Assembly: GCA_047601145.1 (NCBI GenBank)
Contig: JASGJW010000001.1
Coordinates: forward strand, 2,046,001-2,110,000
DNA: 64,000 bases
Source of the DNA: UBA7672 sp047601145
Lineage (GTDB): Bacteria; Pseudomonadota; Alphaproteobacteria; Caulobacterales; Hyphomonadaceae
Direction: 5' to 3'
In this document: piece after piece, positions 17,061-25,959 of the stretch
Numbering within the stretch: the first letter of the stretch is position 1
Layout of the letters: each line of letters opens with the position of its first letter
The notes under the pieces: model-generated
What the model was told of the DNA's origin: nothing
Database searches by the model: none
Seen by the model: the letters and a program-made list of their open reading frames with translations, nothing else
Made by a program: the position numbers and the translations under genes

Positions 17061-19087
17061 TGCACGCGAACTACTGGGAGATCCTCGGCATCGCGCCGAC
17101 AACAAGCGAGGCGGATGTTCGTCGCGCCTATGCGAACAGGCTCCGGGTGACCAACCCGGAGGATGATCCTGACGGTTTCAAGAAACTGCGCGAAGCCTAT
17201 GAGCGTGCGCTCAGCCACGCCCGCTACATGCTTGCCTATCCTCCGGAAGAGACGGAAGGGGAGGATGCCGAGAGCGATGACGGGGCGGCAGGTGGAGAAT
17301 ACCTGAGCCTCGACACATCTTCAGATGAGGCGCCTTCATTCAAGCCTCAAGCCCCTCAAGCGCCGGGCTTTGCCCATGCCCAAGCGGAGATTGCGACATC
17401 CGATCCACATGAAAGCGCCCGGCGCGATCATGACGTCCTGTGCCAGCGTCTTCATGAGGCGCTGCAGGAAGGCCGTTCGACGGACCAGAAGCTGGAGGCG
17501 CTGAACCGCGTTCTGAAGTCTCCGGCGATGGTGCAGCTGGACGTCTTTACCGCGACCGAGCAGTGGATTGCCCGGATGTTGATCGGCTCGCGGCCAGCCT
17601 CGGATCCACTCTTTGATTCCGCCATCTACTTCTTCAAGTGGGACAACGAGCGGGTAAGCGAGCGCAACGGCGCCGTCCAGCACGCTCTCTACCTTTCCAA
17701 GCACATTGAGGAAGAACAGGCGGCCAAGGGGTTCATCGACCGATTCAAGGATCCGCGGAGCGAATATCACATTGGCTGGCGTGAAAGCATGCGCGCGCCC
17801 TCGCAGCGCAGCTGGTTCAACAAGATTGTCAGCATCAGGCACGCCAAGCGCGTCATGGAGTTTCTCCACTATATCCGCGCACGCAATCACGTTGTTCTCG
17901 ACTCGCTCAATCGCGAGGCCGTCGAGTGGTGGGCGAAGCGAGCGCCGATCGCGCGTCGCATCTCTGCTACCCTCTCGGGTATCTTCATGGCGTTGGTCAT
18001 CATACCGAGCATCGTCGTTATCGGGGGCGGCCTCCTGAACGGCATTGGGAACACGAATTGGCCGGGCGCCCCCGTAGCTTCCCGACCCAACCCGCCCATG
18101 ATGGTCAGCCCGCGGGCGGGTGGCACAAGGCCGCCTGCCATTCTTCCCGCTGACGCCACCGAGGCCCAGAAGCGGCGCTTTGCACGGCGGGAGTGTCGCG
18201 AGGCTGTCGAGCGGCTCGGCAAGGTTCCATCAGGGGTCAAAACCTTCGCCACGACGCAGGCAGATATCGCCTGCAAGAAGATACTCGAGATGACCCCGGA
18301 CTCCCTGCTGATGCGGCAGTATGCCGGTATCGTCGCCTTGCGTCTTGGAGAGCCGGACGTCGCTCTCGGTCACTTCCGGGAAATACTCGCCGCCTCGCCG
18401 GACGATGCCTACGCGCTCTTCGGAAAGGGGCTCGTGTCAACGCTGACGACGGAGGCGCCAAACCCGGGCAAGGCCAAGGACATGTCGGACGCCCTGGCGA
18501 TCAATGCCGATGTGGTTCCTTACTTTGAATCCTTCGGACTGTCGGCGCCTGATCTCAAACCGTCCACGCGCAAACCCCCGAGCCGCCTGCCCAAGCCCGA
18601 GCCGATCATGATCGACAAGGATGCTGAGGAACTTGAAAATCCCGACGCTCTCGATGGCGATGGGATTTCGGAGCATTTCGGTCTTGAGAATTCTACGGCT
18701 GGCGTCGTCGAAGTGCTTTGCACAATCAGTGCGAAGGGGCGGGCGGTGAACTGTCATGTCAAATCAGAAAAGCCGGCCAATGTCGGGCTCGGCGAAGTGG
18801 GCCTCCTGGTGATGAAGGACATTCGCTACCGGGCGCCCTCGTTCGAAGGCGAGCCGGTCGCTGGTCTCCCGTTGCGCTATACGCTGACATTCGGGATGTC
18901 GGCCAAGGATAGACCGCAGGACAAGCCCAACGACAGACCCAACGACAGACCCAACGACAGACCCAACGACAGACCCAACGACAGGGCCAACGACGGTCCA
19001 AACGACGGGCCCGAGGAGAAGCCCGAGGATCAGTCCGATGGCAAACAGCAGGACAGGTCCAGGGACAGGCCCAGCAACGGTCCCTAA
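17060..19087 (+). CDS. Membrane J-domain protein with TPR-like and TonB-C-like domains
   Basis: Likely co-chaperone of the upstream HscC-type Hsp70; the start overlaps its stop (TGATG). The 675-residue protein has a J domain at residues 1-60 (YWEILGI...DVRRAYANRL...FKKLREAYERAL), but NPE replaces the canonical HPD. One membrane segment lies at about 303-325 (LSGIFMALVIIPSIVVIGGG), so the J domain faces the cytoplasm. The rest would be periplasmic: a TPR-like helical repeat (about 410-495), a region like the TonB/TolA C-terminal fold (about 545-615; VVEVLCTISAKGRAVNCHV...YRAPSFEGEPV), and a tail of DRPN repeats. E. coli HscC also pairs with membrane J proteins (DjlB/DjlC), but the TonB-C-like end is unusual. 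Confidence 0.85.
   Translation: MHANYWEILGIAPTTSEADVRRAYANRLRVTNPEDDPDGFKKLREAYERALSHARYMLAYPPEETEGEDAESDDGAAGGEYLSLDTSSDEAPSFKPQAPQAPGFAHAQAEIATSDPHESARRDHDVLCQRLHEALQEGRSTDQKLEALNRVLKSPAMVQLDVFTATEQWIARMLIGSRPASDPLFDSAIYFFKWDNERVSERNGAVQHALYLSKHIEEEQAAKGFIDRFKDPRSEYHIGWRESMRAPSQRSWFNKIVSIRHAKRVMEFLHYIRARNHVVLDSLNREAVEWWAKRAPIARRISATLSGIFMALVIIPSIVVIGGGLLNGIGNTNWPGAPVASRPNPPMMVSPRAGGTRPPAILPADATEAQKRRFARRECREAVERLGKVPSGVKTFATTQADIACKKILEMTPDSLLMRQYAGIVALRLGEPDVALGHFREILAASPDDAYALFGKGLVSTLTTEAPNPGKAKDMSDALAINADVVPYFESFGLSAPDLKPSTRKPPSRLPKPEPIMIDKDAEELENPDALDGDGISEHFGLENSTAGVVEVLCTISAKGRAVNCHVKSEKPANVGLGEVGLLVMKDIRYRAPSFEGEPVAGLPLRYTLTFGMSAKDRPQDKPNDRPNDRPNDRPNDRPNDRANDGPNDGPEEKPEDQSDGKQQDRSRDRPSNGP
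18920..19003 (+). repeat. Seven tandem 12-base units coding for DRPN repeats
   Basis: Seven 12-base units (consensus gacagacccaac); units at 18932, 18944, 18956 and 18968 are identical, the others differ slightly. They encode a hydrophilic DRPN tail at the end of the J-domain protein. Identical units suggest recent slippage, so copy number may vary between strains. Confidence 0.85.
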
Positions 19088-19180
19088 GCTGATGCGTCCT
19101 GCGGGTGGCCAGCCGATGCGCCTCACATTGGCCGAAAGCCCTGTGCGACGTTTAAGAAGTCTCTCCGGACTACGCGCCTG

Positions 19181-19204
19181 GCTCGACGGCAAGGCACGTC
19201 GAGC
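19181..19204. terminator. Hairpin between the convergent J-protein and mpl genes
   Basis: Perfect 8-bp stem, GCTCGACG (19181-19188) with CGTCGAGC (19197-19204), and an eight-base loop. It touches the mpl stop codon and lies about 95 bases after the J-protein stop. No T run follows, so function as an intrinsic terminator is uncertain. Confidence 0.35.
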
Positions 19205-20640
19205 TAGAACGGCTTCTCGCTCACGCGCTTCAGCAGGTCGGCCGCGAACTCGGAGAGCGTGTCGTCGCGGGCGCCCATCACCACGATGAGATCGCCTGGC
19301 TGCGCCAGTTCGACGAGGCGGTCGCCGCAGGCGGGCCGGTCGGGGAGGGCGTAGGCCTGCTTGCCGTGGGCCATGACGCCTTCGGCGATGACGTTCGAGC
19401 CCATCGAGCGGTCGACGGTTCCACCGAAATAGGCGGGTTCGGGCATCAGCAGTATGTCCTGCGGGGCGAGGTCGCGCGCGAACATCTCGATGAACTGGTC
19501 TTTCATCTGGCGGATCGGGCCGTAGCCGTGCGGCTGCCACATGACGAGGAGGCGGCCGGGAAATTGGTGCAGAGTGGAAAGGGTCGCGGCGATCTTGTCG
19601 GGGTTGTGGCCGAAGTCGTCGATGACGGTGATGTCTTTGGCCGTTCCCACGACCTCAAGACGCCGGCGTATGCCGACGAAGTTCATGAGCGCCATTGTGG
19701 CTTCGCGCAAGGACAGGCCGCAGGCGCGGGCGGCGGCGATGGCGGCGAGGCCGTTGGAGAGGTTGTGGCGGCCTGGCGTCTGCAGGCAGATGCGCTGGCG
19801 CTCACCGGTTGCCTTCTCGGTGACGATGCAGGACTGGCCGTCGGGCTGCGTCACGAGATCGGAGATGGAGAAGTCCGCGTTGGTGTCTGTCAGCGAGTAG
19901 GTGAGCGCCTGGGGGTGTTTGACTGCGTTGTGGAGGCGGCGTGTTTCGTCGTTGTCGAGGTTGAGGACGACGGCTTGCGCCTTGGTGATGAAGTCGGTGA
20001 AGAGCCTGCGGAGCTCGTCCATCGACTTGTGGTCGAGGGCGATGTTGTTCAGCACAGCGATGGTCGGGTTGTAGAGAGCGATCGAACCATCAGATTCGTC
20101 GACTTCCGAGACGAAGATGTCGCCTTCGCCGACGATGGCGGAAGCGAAGGGCGTATCGCCGGCGACGAAGTTTTTCATCACGGCGCCGTTCATCACTGTG
20201 GGATCGCGGCGCGTGGCGTAGAGGATCCAGCCGATCATGCCGGTGGTGGTGGACTTGCCCGACGTGCCGCCGACCGCGATCGAGACTTTTGCGGAGTTGA
20301 CCAGCTCGGCGAGGAGCTGGGGACGTTTCACCTGCGGGCAACCAAGCTGTTTTGCGGCGACAACGTCCGGCACTGTGTCTTCGACAGCGGCGGAGGTGAC
20401 GAGGAGCTGCTCTTTGCGGGTGACGCCCGAGCCGTCCTGAGGGTGGAGGCCGATGCCACGGGCTTTCAGGAAGTCGAACTTCGAAGCCGTACGGCCGGCG
20501 TCGAGCGAGCGGTCCGAACCCTCGACGTCATAGCCGCGGCCCTTGACGATGAGGGCGAGCGGCAACATTCCGCTGCCGCCGATGCCGCAGAAGAAGTAGG
20601 GTCCCGAGTGGGCAAGGGCAGTCTTTGAGTCGGACATCAT
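19204..20640 (-). CDS. mpl: Murein peptide ligase (Mpl), Mur ligase family
   Basis: Cytoplasmic ATP-dependent ligase that joins recovered L-Ala-D-Glu-meso-DAP tripeptide to UDP-MurNAc in peptidoglycan recycling. The protein is 478 residues: an N-terminal MurC-like fold (YFFCGIGGSGM), the ATP-binding loop GGTSGKSTTTGMIGW near residue 123, the EVDESDGS acidic block, an NNIALDHKSM block and the DDFGHNPDKIAATL region. The divergent neighbour 23 bases away is an LD-carboxypeptidase, which makes the tripeptide used by Mpl; this favours Mpl over MurC, which normally lies in the dcw cluster. Start ATG 20640 or 20637. Confidence 0.85.
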   Translation of the reverse strand: MMSDSKTALAHSGPYFFCGIGGSGMLPLALIVKGRGYDVEGSDRSLDAGRTASKFDFLKARGIGLHPQDGSGVTRKEQLLVTSAAVEDTVPDVVAAKQLGCPQVKRPQLLAELVNSAKVSIAVGGTSGKSTTTGMIGWILYATRRDPTVMNGAVMKNFVAGDTPFASAIVGEGDIFVSEVDESDGSIALYNPTIAVLNNIALDHKSMDELRRLFTDFITKAQAVVLNLDNDETRRLHNAVKHPQALTYSLTDTNADFSISDLVTQPDGQSCIVTEKATGERQRICLQTPGRHNLSNGLAAIAAARACGLSLREATMALMNFVGIRRRLEVVGTAKDITVIDDFGHNPDKIAATLSTLHQFPGRLLVMWQPHGYGPIRQMKDQFIEMFARDLAPQDILLMPEPAYFGGTVDRSMGSNVIAEGVMAHGKQAYALPDRPACGDRLVELAQPGDLIVVMGARDDTLSEFAADLLKRVSEKPF

Positions 20641-20663
20641 TCGGGTGTCTCAGCGGGTGACGC

Positions 20664-21500
20664 ATGGGGTCAAGTGAAAAGGTGTTCCGTATCGGGTCCG
20701 TGGCCCCCGGAACCCGCATGTCGCCCAACATGGCGCAGAAAGCTTCGGAGCTGGTAAAGTCGGCGTCCAGCGGGCGGGCAGAACTGGTGTTTCATCCGCA
20801 GTGCTTCCGGCAGGCAGGGCATTTCGCAGGCACGGACGAGGAACGGATCGCGGCGCTGGTCGAAGTCGCCAACGATCCGGCGGTGGACGCAGTGTGGCTC
20901 GCGCGGGGCGGATATGGCGCGTGCCGGGTGGCGGAGTATGCGATCCCGCGGATGACAGCGCCGGCGCGGAAGAAGAAATGGCTCGGCTATTCCGATGGAG
21001 GTTTTCTTCTGGCGGGACTCTACAAGGCTGGCTTTCCGCATGTCGCGCACGGGCCGATGCCGGTGGACCTGATCCGTGAGGAGGGCGAGCAGGCGGTGAA
21101 ACGTGGGCTGGCGTGGCTGCTCGATGGCGCATCCTCATCGCTCGAGCGGGGCGTGACGCCTGGCCATCCGAACCTGGCGTTCAACCTGACGATCCTGAGC
21201 CAGCTTCTCGGCACGCCGCTTGAGCCAAAGCTCGAAGGGCACGTGCTCATGCTCGAGGATGTCGGTGAGTACATGTATCGGATCGACCGCTACTTTTATC
21301 ATGTGACATCGAACGATCACGTCAGACGCTGTGCGGGGATCAGGCTGGGACGGTGTTCAGCGGTTCCGAAGAATGATCCGGACTTCGAGCTGAATGAGGA
21401 AGAAGTCGCGCGTTTCTGGTGCGAACGCTCCGGCATTCCCTATCTGGGGCGCGCCGATATCGGACACGACAGCGACAACAAGGTCGTGCCCTTCGGTTGA
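20664..21500 (+). CDS. ldcA: Muramoyltetrapeptide (LD-)carboxypeptidase
   Basis: S66-family serine peptidase that removes the terminal D-Ala from murein tetrapeptide during cell-wall recycling. The 278-residue protein has the nucleophile serine in LGYSDGGF (about residue 112), glutamate in LMLEDVGEYMYRIDR and the C-terminal histidine in GRADIGHDSDNKVVPFG, matching the Ser-Glu-His triad; ARGGYGA forms the oxyanion region. It has no signal peptide, as expected for the cytoplasmic recycling enzyme. It diverges from mpl with only 23 bases between the starts, so at least one promoter must lie inside the neighbouring coding region. Confidence 0.9.
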   Translation: MGSSEKVFRIGSVAPGTRMSPNMAQKASELVKSASSGRAELVFHPQCFRQAGHFAGTDEERIAALVEVANDPAVDAVWLARGGYGACRVAEYAIPRMTAPARKKKWLGYSDGGFLLAGLYKAGFPHVAHGPMPVDLIREEGEQAVKRGLAWLLDGASSSLERGVTPGHPNLAFNLTILSQLLGTPLEPKLEGHVLMLEDVGEYMYRIDRYFYHVTSNDHVRRCAGIRLGRCSAVPKNDPDFELNEEEVARFWCERSGIPYLGRADIGHDSDNKVVPFG

Positions 21501-21679
21501 TACAAATCGGTAGCGCGCACTTCTAAGCGAAACGCCGGTCGATTTCCCCGTTCAGGCGAAAAGTCACACCTTCACAGGCTCGTGTTTCAAACATTACTTT
21601 TCTGTAGTATTCCGGCTCGCGCTTGGGCATGGTCATTGCTGTCCGTCCTCAACGGTCCCGGGGAAGTTCCACAATTCCA

Positions 21680-22792
21680 ATGAATATCAGGTCGAAAGCC
21701 GAACGATCATTTGTGCTGCTCGACGGCGTGCGGGGGCTAGGGGCCATCATGGTCCTGATGGGCCACACGATCACGTCGTGGGGTCTGCCCATGCCCCAGA
21801 GCGGGAATATCGTCGTTGACGCGTTCTTCCTGATGAGCGGGTTCGTCCTTGCCTATGCCTATGAGCCGCGCTTTGCCGCCGGCATGAGCGCCGGCGAGTT
21901 CATGCTCCAACGCCTGATCAGGCTGTTTCCGCTCTATCTCCTCGGAACGATCGGCGTTTATGTGATTGTGATTGCGATCACTGTCGGCGACGCTAATGCG
22001 GGCGACCGGGTCAGCCTCTACACGATCCGGCTGATCCCCCAGCTGTTCATGCTGCCATCCCCGGAGTTCCTCCATACGAAGGACATGTATTCGCTGAACA
22101 CGCCGGCCTACACGCTGTTCTTCGAGCTCGTGGTTAACCTGGTCTACGTCCTGATCTTCCGCTGGCTGACGATGCGCGTGCTCATCGGCCTCGTGGTCGT
22201 TCTCGGCGTCATCCTGACGTTTACCGTTTTCCATTTCGGCTTCCTTGGCGTCGGATCGGACTGGGCGACTTGGTGGGGCGGCTTCCCGCGCGCCGGGTTC
22301 GGTTTCTTCGTCGGCGTGCTGGCTTACCGGATTGCCGGATCGCCCAAGACCGCCGATCGGCCAGTCAGCTGGTTCGCCATTCCGATGCTGCTGCTGTTGC
22401 CGCTCGTGTGTTTCATCCCGGCGTCGGCCGAGATGCGGCCCTTCATCGATCTCACACTCGCCTTTGCGTTGTTCCTGCCGCTACTGCTGCTGGGCCAGTC
22501 GATCCGCCCGCCGGAGATGCTCACGCGCGCGTGCCTTGTGGCGGGGCAGATCTCCTACGCCGTCTATATCCTGCAGCAGCCGATCCGAGAGATTTACGAA
22601 CGCATCGATTGGAAGTCGACGTTCCTGACGGATACGGCCCCCGCCGGCGGCATCGTCGCGCTGGTGGTCGTGCTGGCGATCTCCATTGCTGCCGAGAAGT
22701 ATTATGATCGGCCGGTCAGGCGAGCCCTGACGAAGTTGTTCGGACCCCGTCCGAAAGTCGCTGCAGAACAGCCGTCAGTCGCCGCCCCGTAA
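21680..22792 (+). CDS. Acyltransferase 3 family membrane protein, copy 1
   Basis: Polytopic inner-membrane acyltransferase of about 370 residues with ten or so hydrophobic helices. The family start LLDGVRGLGAIMVLMGHT has the conserved arginine and the proposed catalytic histidine (MGHT). FFLMSGFVLAY and FMLQRLIRLFPLYLL follow, as in OafA/NodX-type enzymes that O-acetylate or acylate cell-surface glycans. ATG 21680 is chosen because family similarity begins soon after; in-frame starts at 21623 and 21629 are possible. A close paralogue follows 70 bases downstream. The acceptor is unknown and no glycan genes adjoin. Confidence 0.82.
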   Translation: MNIRSKAERSFVLLDGVRGLGAIMVLMGHTITSWGLPMPQSGNIVVDAFFLMSGFVLAYAYEPRFAAGMSAGEFMLQRLIRLFPLYLLGTIGVYVIVIAITVGDANAGDRVSLYTIRLIPQLFMLPSPEFLHTKDMYSLNTPAYTLFFELVVNLVYVLIFRWLTMRVLIGLVVVLGVILTFTVFHFGFLGVGSDWATWWGGFPRAGFGFFVGVLAYRIAGSPKTADRPVSWFAIPMLLLLPLVCFIPASAEMRPFIDLTLAFALFLPLLLLGQSIRPPEMLTRACLVAGQISYAVYILQQPIREIYERIDWKSTFLTDTAPAGGIVALVVVLAISIAAEKYYDRPVRRALTKLFGPRPKVAAEQPSVAAP

Positions 22793-22862
22793 CCAATCCT
22801 GTTTGATCAGCGCATCCCAGGCGATCGAAGAAAAACGCATCAAAACGTGCCTTTAGCACTTA

Positions 22863-24014
22863 ATGGCCCGATCGTTGCAGCCGCTACGGCAAAGCGGAGC
22901 AGTGCGCGTGTCGAACCTTACCAGGCCCGACGAGTCGTTGTTCATGACGCTGGATGGCATGCGCGGCATTGGCGCTGTCCTGGTGGTGATCGGTCATTGC
23001 CTGATCTTCTGGGGCGGCCTGCCCATGCAGATCCAGCTGACGCCGTATCTCGTCGACATGTTCTTCGTGTTCAGCGGGTTCGTGATCGCCTACGCATTCG
23101 AGCCACGCATCCGGCGCGGGATGACGGTTGGCGGCTTCATGCTGCAGCGTGTGATCCGGCTCTATCCGATCTTCCTCATCGGTCTCGTGATGGGGCTGTG
23201 CGTCCATATCATCGCCTGGCAGGACGATCACAAATCATCCGGAACCATCGCGCTCGAGATCGTACCGCAATTCCTGATGCTGCCGTCGCTGAACACGAAC
23301 GAGGTTTCGATCTTCACGCTGAACGGGCCATCCTGGTCGCTGTTCTTCGAGCTGTGCGCGAACCTGCTCTACATCCTGATCTTCCGTTTCCTCTCGATGC
23401 GCGTGCTGATCGGGGTGGTGATTCTGATGGCCGCGGCGATGGTAGTGTCGACCTATCACTATGGCGAGGCGCATGTCGGCTGGTCGCAGGCCCATGTGTG
23501 GGGCGGCTTCCCACGCGCCGGGTTCGGCTTCTTCATGGGCGTACAGATGTTCCGGCTTGCGGGATCGCCGAAGGCGCCACCGCGCAGGATCAGCGCGTGG
23601 GCCTGCCTGATCATCCTGACGCCCATCCCGGTCACGGCGCTGCTGGTTCCCGAGACGATCAAGCTGCCCGTCCAGCTTTTCGTCGCGCTCATCTATGGAC
23701 CCGCGCTGATCTGGCTGGCGATGCTGGTCCAGCCGCCGCGTTTCCTGCACAAGCTGTGCGCGCGGGCAGGGGCGTTGTCATATCCGATCTACATGCTGCA
23801 CTTCCCGATGCTTGCCCTGTTCGAGCGCATCGCCTGGAAGCATCCGGACATTGTGAAACACGGGCCGTGGATCGGCGTCGGACTTCTGGTCGCGTCGATC
23901 GCGCTGGCGGCAGCCGTCGAGCGCTTCTACGACACGCCGGTGCGGAGCTGGATCGGCCGCAAGCTCAAGGAACGGCGGCGTACGGCTCCGCCGCAATCAT
24001 TCGTCGCCAAATAG
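22863..24014 (+). CDS. Acyltransferase 3 family membrane protein, copy 2
   Basis: Second member of a tandem pair, 383 residues, with the same architecture as copy 1: TLDGMRGIGAVLVVIGHC (catalytic histidine), MFFVFSGFVIAYAFEPR, FMLQRVIRLYPIFLIG, SLFFELCANLLYILIF and WGGFPRAGFGFFMGV. The last stretch is nearly identical between copies (WWGGFPRAGFGFFVGV), marking a diverged duplication. Likely O-acylation of a cell-envelope carbohydrate or lipid. Its stop lies three bases before the convergent bdhA gene. Confidence 0.82.
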   Translation: MARSLQPLRQSGAVRVSNLTRPDESLFMTLDGMRGIGAVLVVIGHCLIFWGGLPMQIQLTPYLVDMFFVFSGFVIAYAFEPRIRRGMTVGGFMLQRVIRLYPIFLIGLVMGLCVHIIAWQDDHKSSGTIALEIVPQFLMLPSLNTNEVSIFTLNGPSWSLFFELCANLLYILIFRFLSMRVLIGVVILMAAAMVVSTYHYGEAHVGWSQAHVWGGFPRAGFGFFMGVQMFRLAGSPKAPPRRISAWACLIILTPIPVTALLVPETIKLPVQLFVALIYGPALIWLAMLVQPPRFLHKLCARAGALSYPIYMLHFPMLALFERIAWKHPDIVKHGPWIGVGLLVASIALAAAVERFYDTPVRSWIGRKLKERRRTAPPQSFVAK

Positions 24015-24017
24015 CGC

Positions 24018-24794
24018 CTATTGCGCGACCCAGCCGCCGTCGATCGACAGGGCCGCGCCGTTGATCTGGTTGGCGGCATCGCTCGTCAGGAAGACGGCCA
24101 GCTGTGCGATGTCCGTCACCTTCACGAATTCCTTGGTCGGTTGCGCAGCCAGGATCACATTGTTGATCACCTGCTCGGGCGTCATGTTGCGCGCCTTGGC
24201 TGTGTCGTTGATCTGGCCGTCGACCAGCGGTGTGTGGACATAGCCCGGGCAGATGGCGTTGCAGCGGATGCCGAAGGTCGCGCCTTCAAGCGCGATCGTC
24301 TTGGTCATGCCAAGAAGGCCGTGCTTGGCCGAGACGTAGGCGCTCTTGAACGGCGAGGCGACCAGCGCGTGTGCGGACGCGATGTTGATGATCCGCCCCC
24401 ACTTCTGCTTCTTCATCGCGGGGAAGGCGAGGCGCGTGGTGTGGAAGGCGGAGTTGAGGTTCAGGTTGATGATGAGGTTCCACTTGTCGACCGGGAAATC
24501 CTCAATGGGCGAAACGTGCTGGACGCCGGCATTGTTCACGACGATGTCGATCTGGCCGAAGGCATCGGCGGCGGTGGCGAACAGCGCTTCGATCTGCTCG
24601 GGCTTCGTCATGTCGGCGGCAGAATAGATGCACTTCACCTTGCTGTCGGCCTCGATGGAGGCGCGAATGGTTTCGATCGCGGCAGCGTCGCCGAAGCCGT
24701 TGAGCACGATGTTGTTGCCGGCAGCGGCGAGCGCGCGGGCGACGCCTTCGCCGATGCCTGAGGTGGAGCCGGTGACGAGGGCGGTACGGGCCAT
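24018..24794 (-). CDS. bdhA: D-3-hydroxybutyrate dehydrogenase
   Basis: NAD-dependent short-chain dehydrogenase that interconverts 3-hydroxybutyrate and acetoacetate in PHB turnover. The 258-residue protein has the cofactor motif TGSTSGIG at residues 8-15, the NNAG motif in VNNAGVQHVSPIEDFP (strongly typical of BDH), the active-site serine in IASAHALVASPFKSAY and the Y-x3-K pair (YVSAKHG). The CPGYVHTPLV block also matches BDH. It lies 13 kb from the phaC/phaR locus, giving the window both synthesis and utilisation steps of the PHB cycle. Confidence 0.93.
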   Translation of the reverse strand: MARTALVTGSTSGIGEGVARALAAAGNNIVLNGFGDAAAIETIRASIEADSKVKCIYSAADMTKPEQIEALFATAADAFGQIDIVVNNAGVQHVSPIEDFPVDKWNLIINLNLNSAFHTTRLAFPAMKKQKWGRIINIASAHALVASPFKSAYVSAKHGLLGMTKTIALEGATFGIRCNAICPGYVHTPLVDGQINDTAKARNMTPEQVINNVILAAQPTKEFVKVTDIAQLAVFLTSDAANQINGAALSIDGGWVAQ

Positions 24795-24894
24795 GTGGGA
24801 GCGCTCCTGAGCTTTGCGGCGTTGTCGCGCTCCATCGCCGAGGAAGCAAGCCGCTATTGGATGACAGACAGATTACATCCGCAGGCGCTGTCGG

Positions 24895-25779
24895 TCAGGG
24901 CAGTTCGGCGTCAAGTTTCAGCGTCAGCGCGGTGAAGAAATCCGCCGCCGCGACGAGCGTCGCCGGATCGACGTGCGCCATCGTGTCCTGTGGGGTGTGC
25001 AGTATGTTGAAGATCGCGGGGATCGCGTCCGGGCTCGGTTGGCTGGTCGGGTTCTTCAGCATGACTTTCATCTGCGCCGCTTCGGCTCTCGGCAAGAAGC
25101 CGAGCGAAACGGTGGGAACGCCGGAGCCGGAGAAGATGAGATCATCGCTTGGCGGGTAGTCCGGGAAGTCCAGGCACGAAGCCTTGCGGGCGGCGCAAAG
25201 TTCGCCGATCGTTTTATTGATACCGGCGGACTGTGGGCCATTGTTGAGGCCATACATGAGTGTGTCGCCATAGGCGTTGACGTCAGCATTGATGACGGCG
25301 GCGAGATTGGCCACGCCGTTGGCATTTTTCCACGCCCGGGCGCCGACGAGGCCGAGTTCTTCCTGGTCGGTGAGAAGCAAGCGGATCGGATGCTTCGTCT
25401 TGCCGGCGAGGCGGCGCGTCGCCTCGATCATCGCGACGACGGACGCGGCGTTGTCGACGACGCCATCCACGAGCTTGCCATTGGGAAGGACGACGGCGTC
25501 GTAGTGGGCGACGAGCAGGATCTCCTTGCCGGTCGCAGGGCCAGTGCGGACGGTGACGTTGTAGCCGCGCGCAGGCGAGGGGCGGTTCCCCGCGAATTCC
25601 TCGACCGTGAAAGGCAGCCCTGCGGCGTCGAGCTGCGCCTTCAGCGCGGCGAGGCGGCCCTCCTGTGTCGGCTGCGCGAAGGCGGCGACGCGGTCACGCA
25701 GCTGTTGCGGCGTTGCTTCCGGCGTGCTGGCGCACGCGGCAAGCAGGAACAGCAATGGTGTTAATGCGTGACGGATCAT
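24895..25779 (-). CDS. M28 family zinc peptidase, lipoprotein
   Basis: Exported aminopeptidase-like zinc enzyme of 294 residues. The N-terminus MIRHALTPLLFLLAAC is a lipoprotein signal (lipobox LAAC). M28 metal ligands are visible: histidine in LVAHYDAVV, bridging aspartate in GVVDNAASV, the catalytic and metal glutamates in TDQEELGLVGA, aspartate in INADVNAYGD and the last histidine in HTPQDTMAHVD. ATG 25779 follows GGGAA; a frame extending to 27096 is only antisense to the next genes. Probable substrate: small peptides in the periplasm. Confidence 0.88.
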   Translation of the reverse strand: MIRHALTPLLFLLAACASTPEATPQQLRDRVAAFAQPTQEGRLAALKAQLDAAGLPFTVEEFAGNRPSPARGYNVTVRTGPATGKEILLVAHYDAVVLPNGKLVDGVVDNAASVVAMIEATRRLAGKTKHPIRLLLTDQEELGLVGARAWKNANGVANLAAVINADVNAYGDTLMYGLNNGPQSAGINKTIGELCAARKASCLDFPDYPPSDDLIFSGSGVPTVSLGFLPRAEAAQMKVMLKNPTSQPSPDAIPAIFNILHTPQDTMAHVDPATLVAAADFFTALTLKLDAELP

Positions 25780-25959
25780 GCTTTCCCACACCTCTTCTCG
25801 CGTTAAGGGAAGGAGTAGGCGCGTTCGTCGTGCAACTGCAAACGATATCGAATATCGAAAAAATTGTGCGCCTAGTCCCTTGCAGACGCAGGGAATGGGA
25901 GCACGTATTGTCGTAATGCGCGCCGCATCCCCCGGCGCAGGGTCAGGGAGACAAGAAAA

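Noticed and set aside
18920..19003. CRISPR or mobile-element repeat
   Set aside because: In-frame 12-base units within a coding tail; coding slippage explains them.
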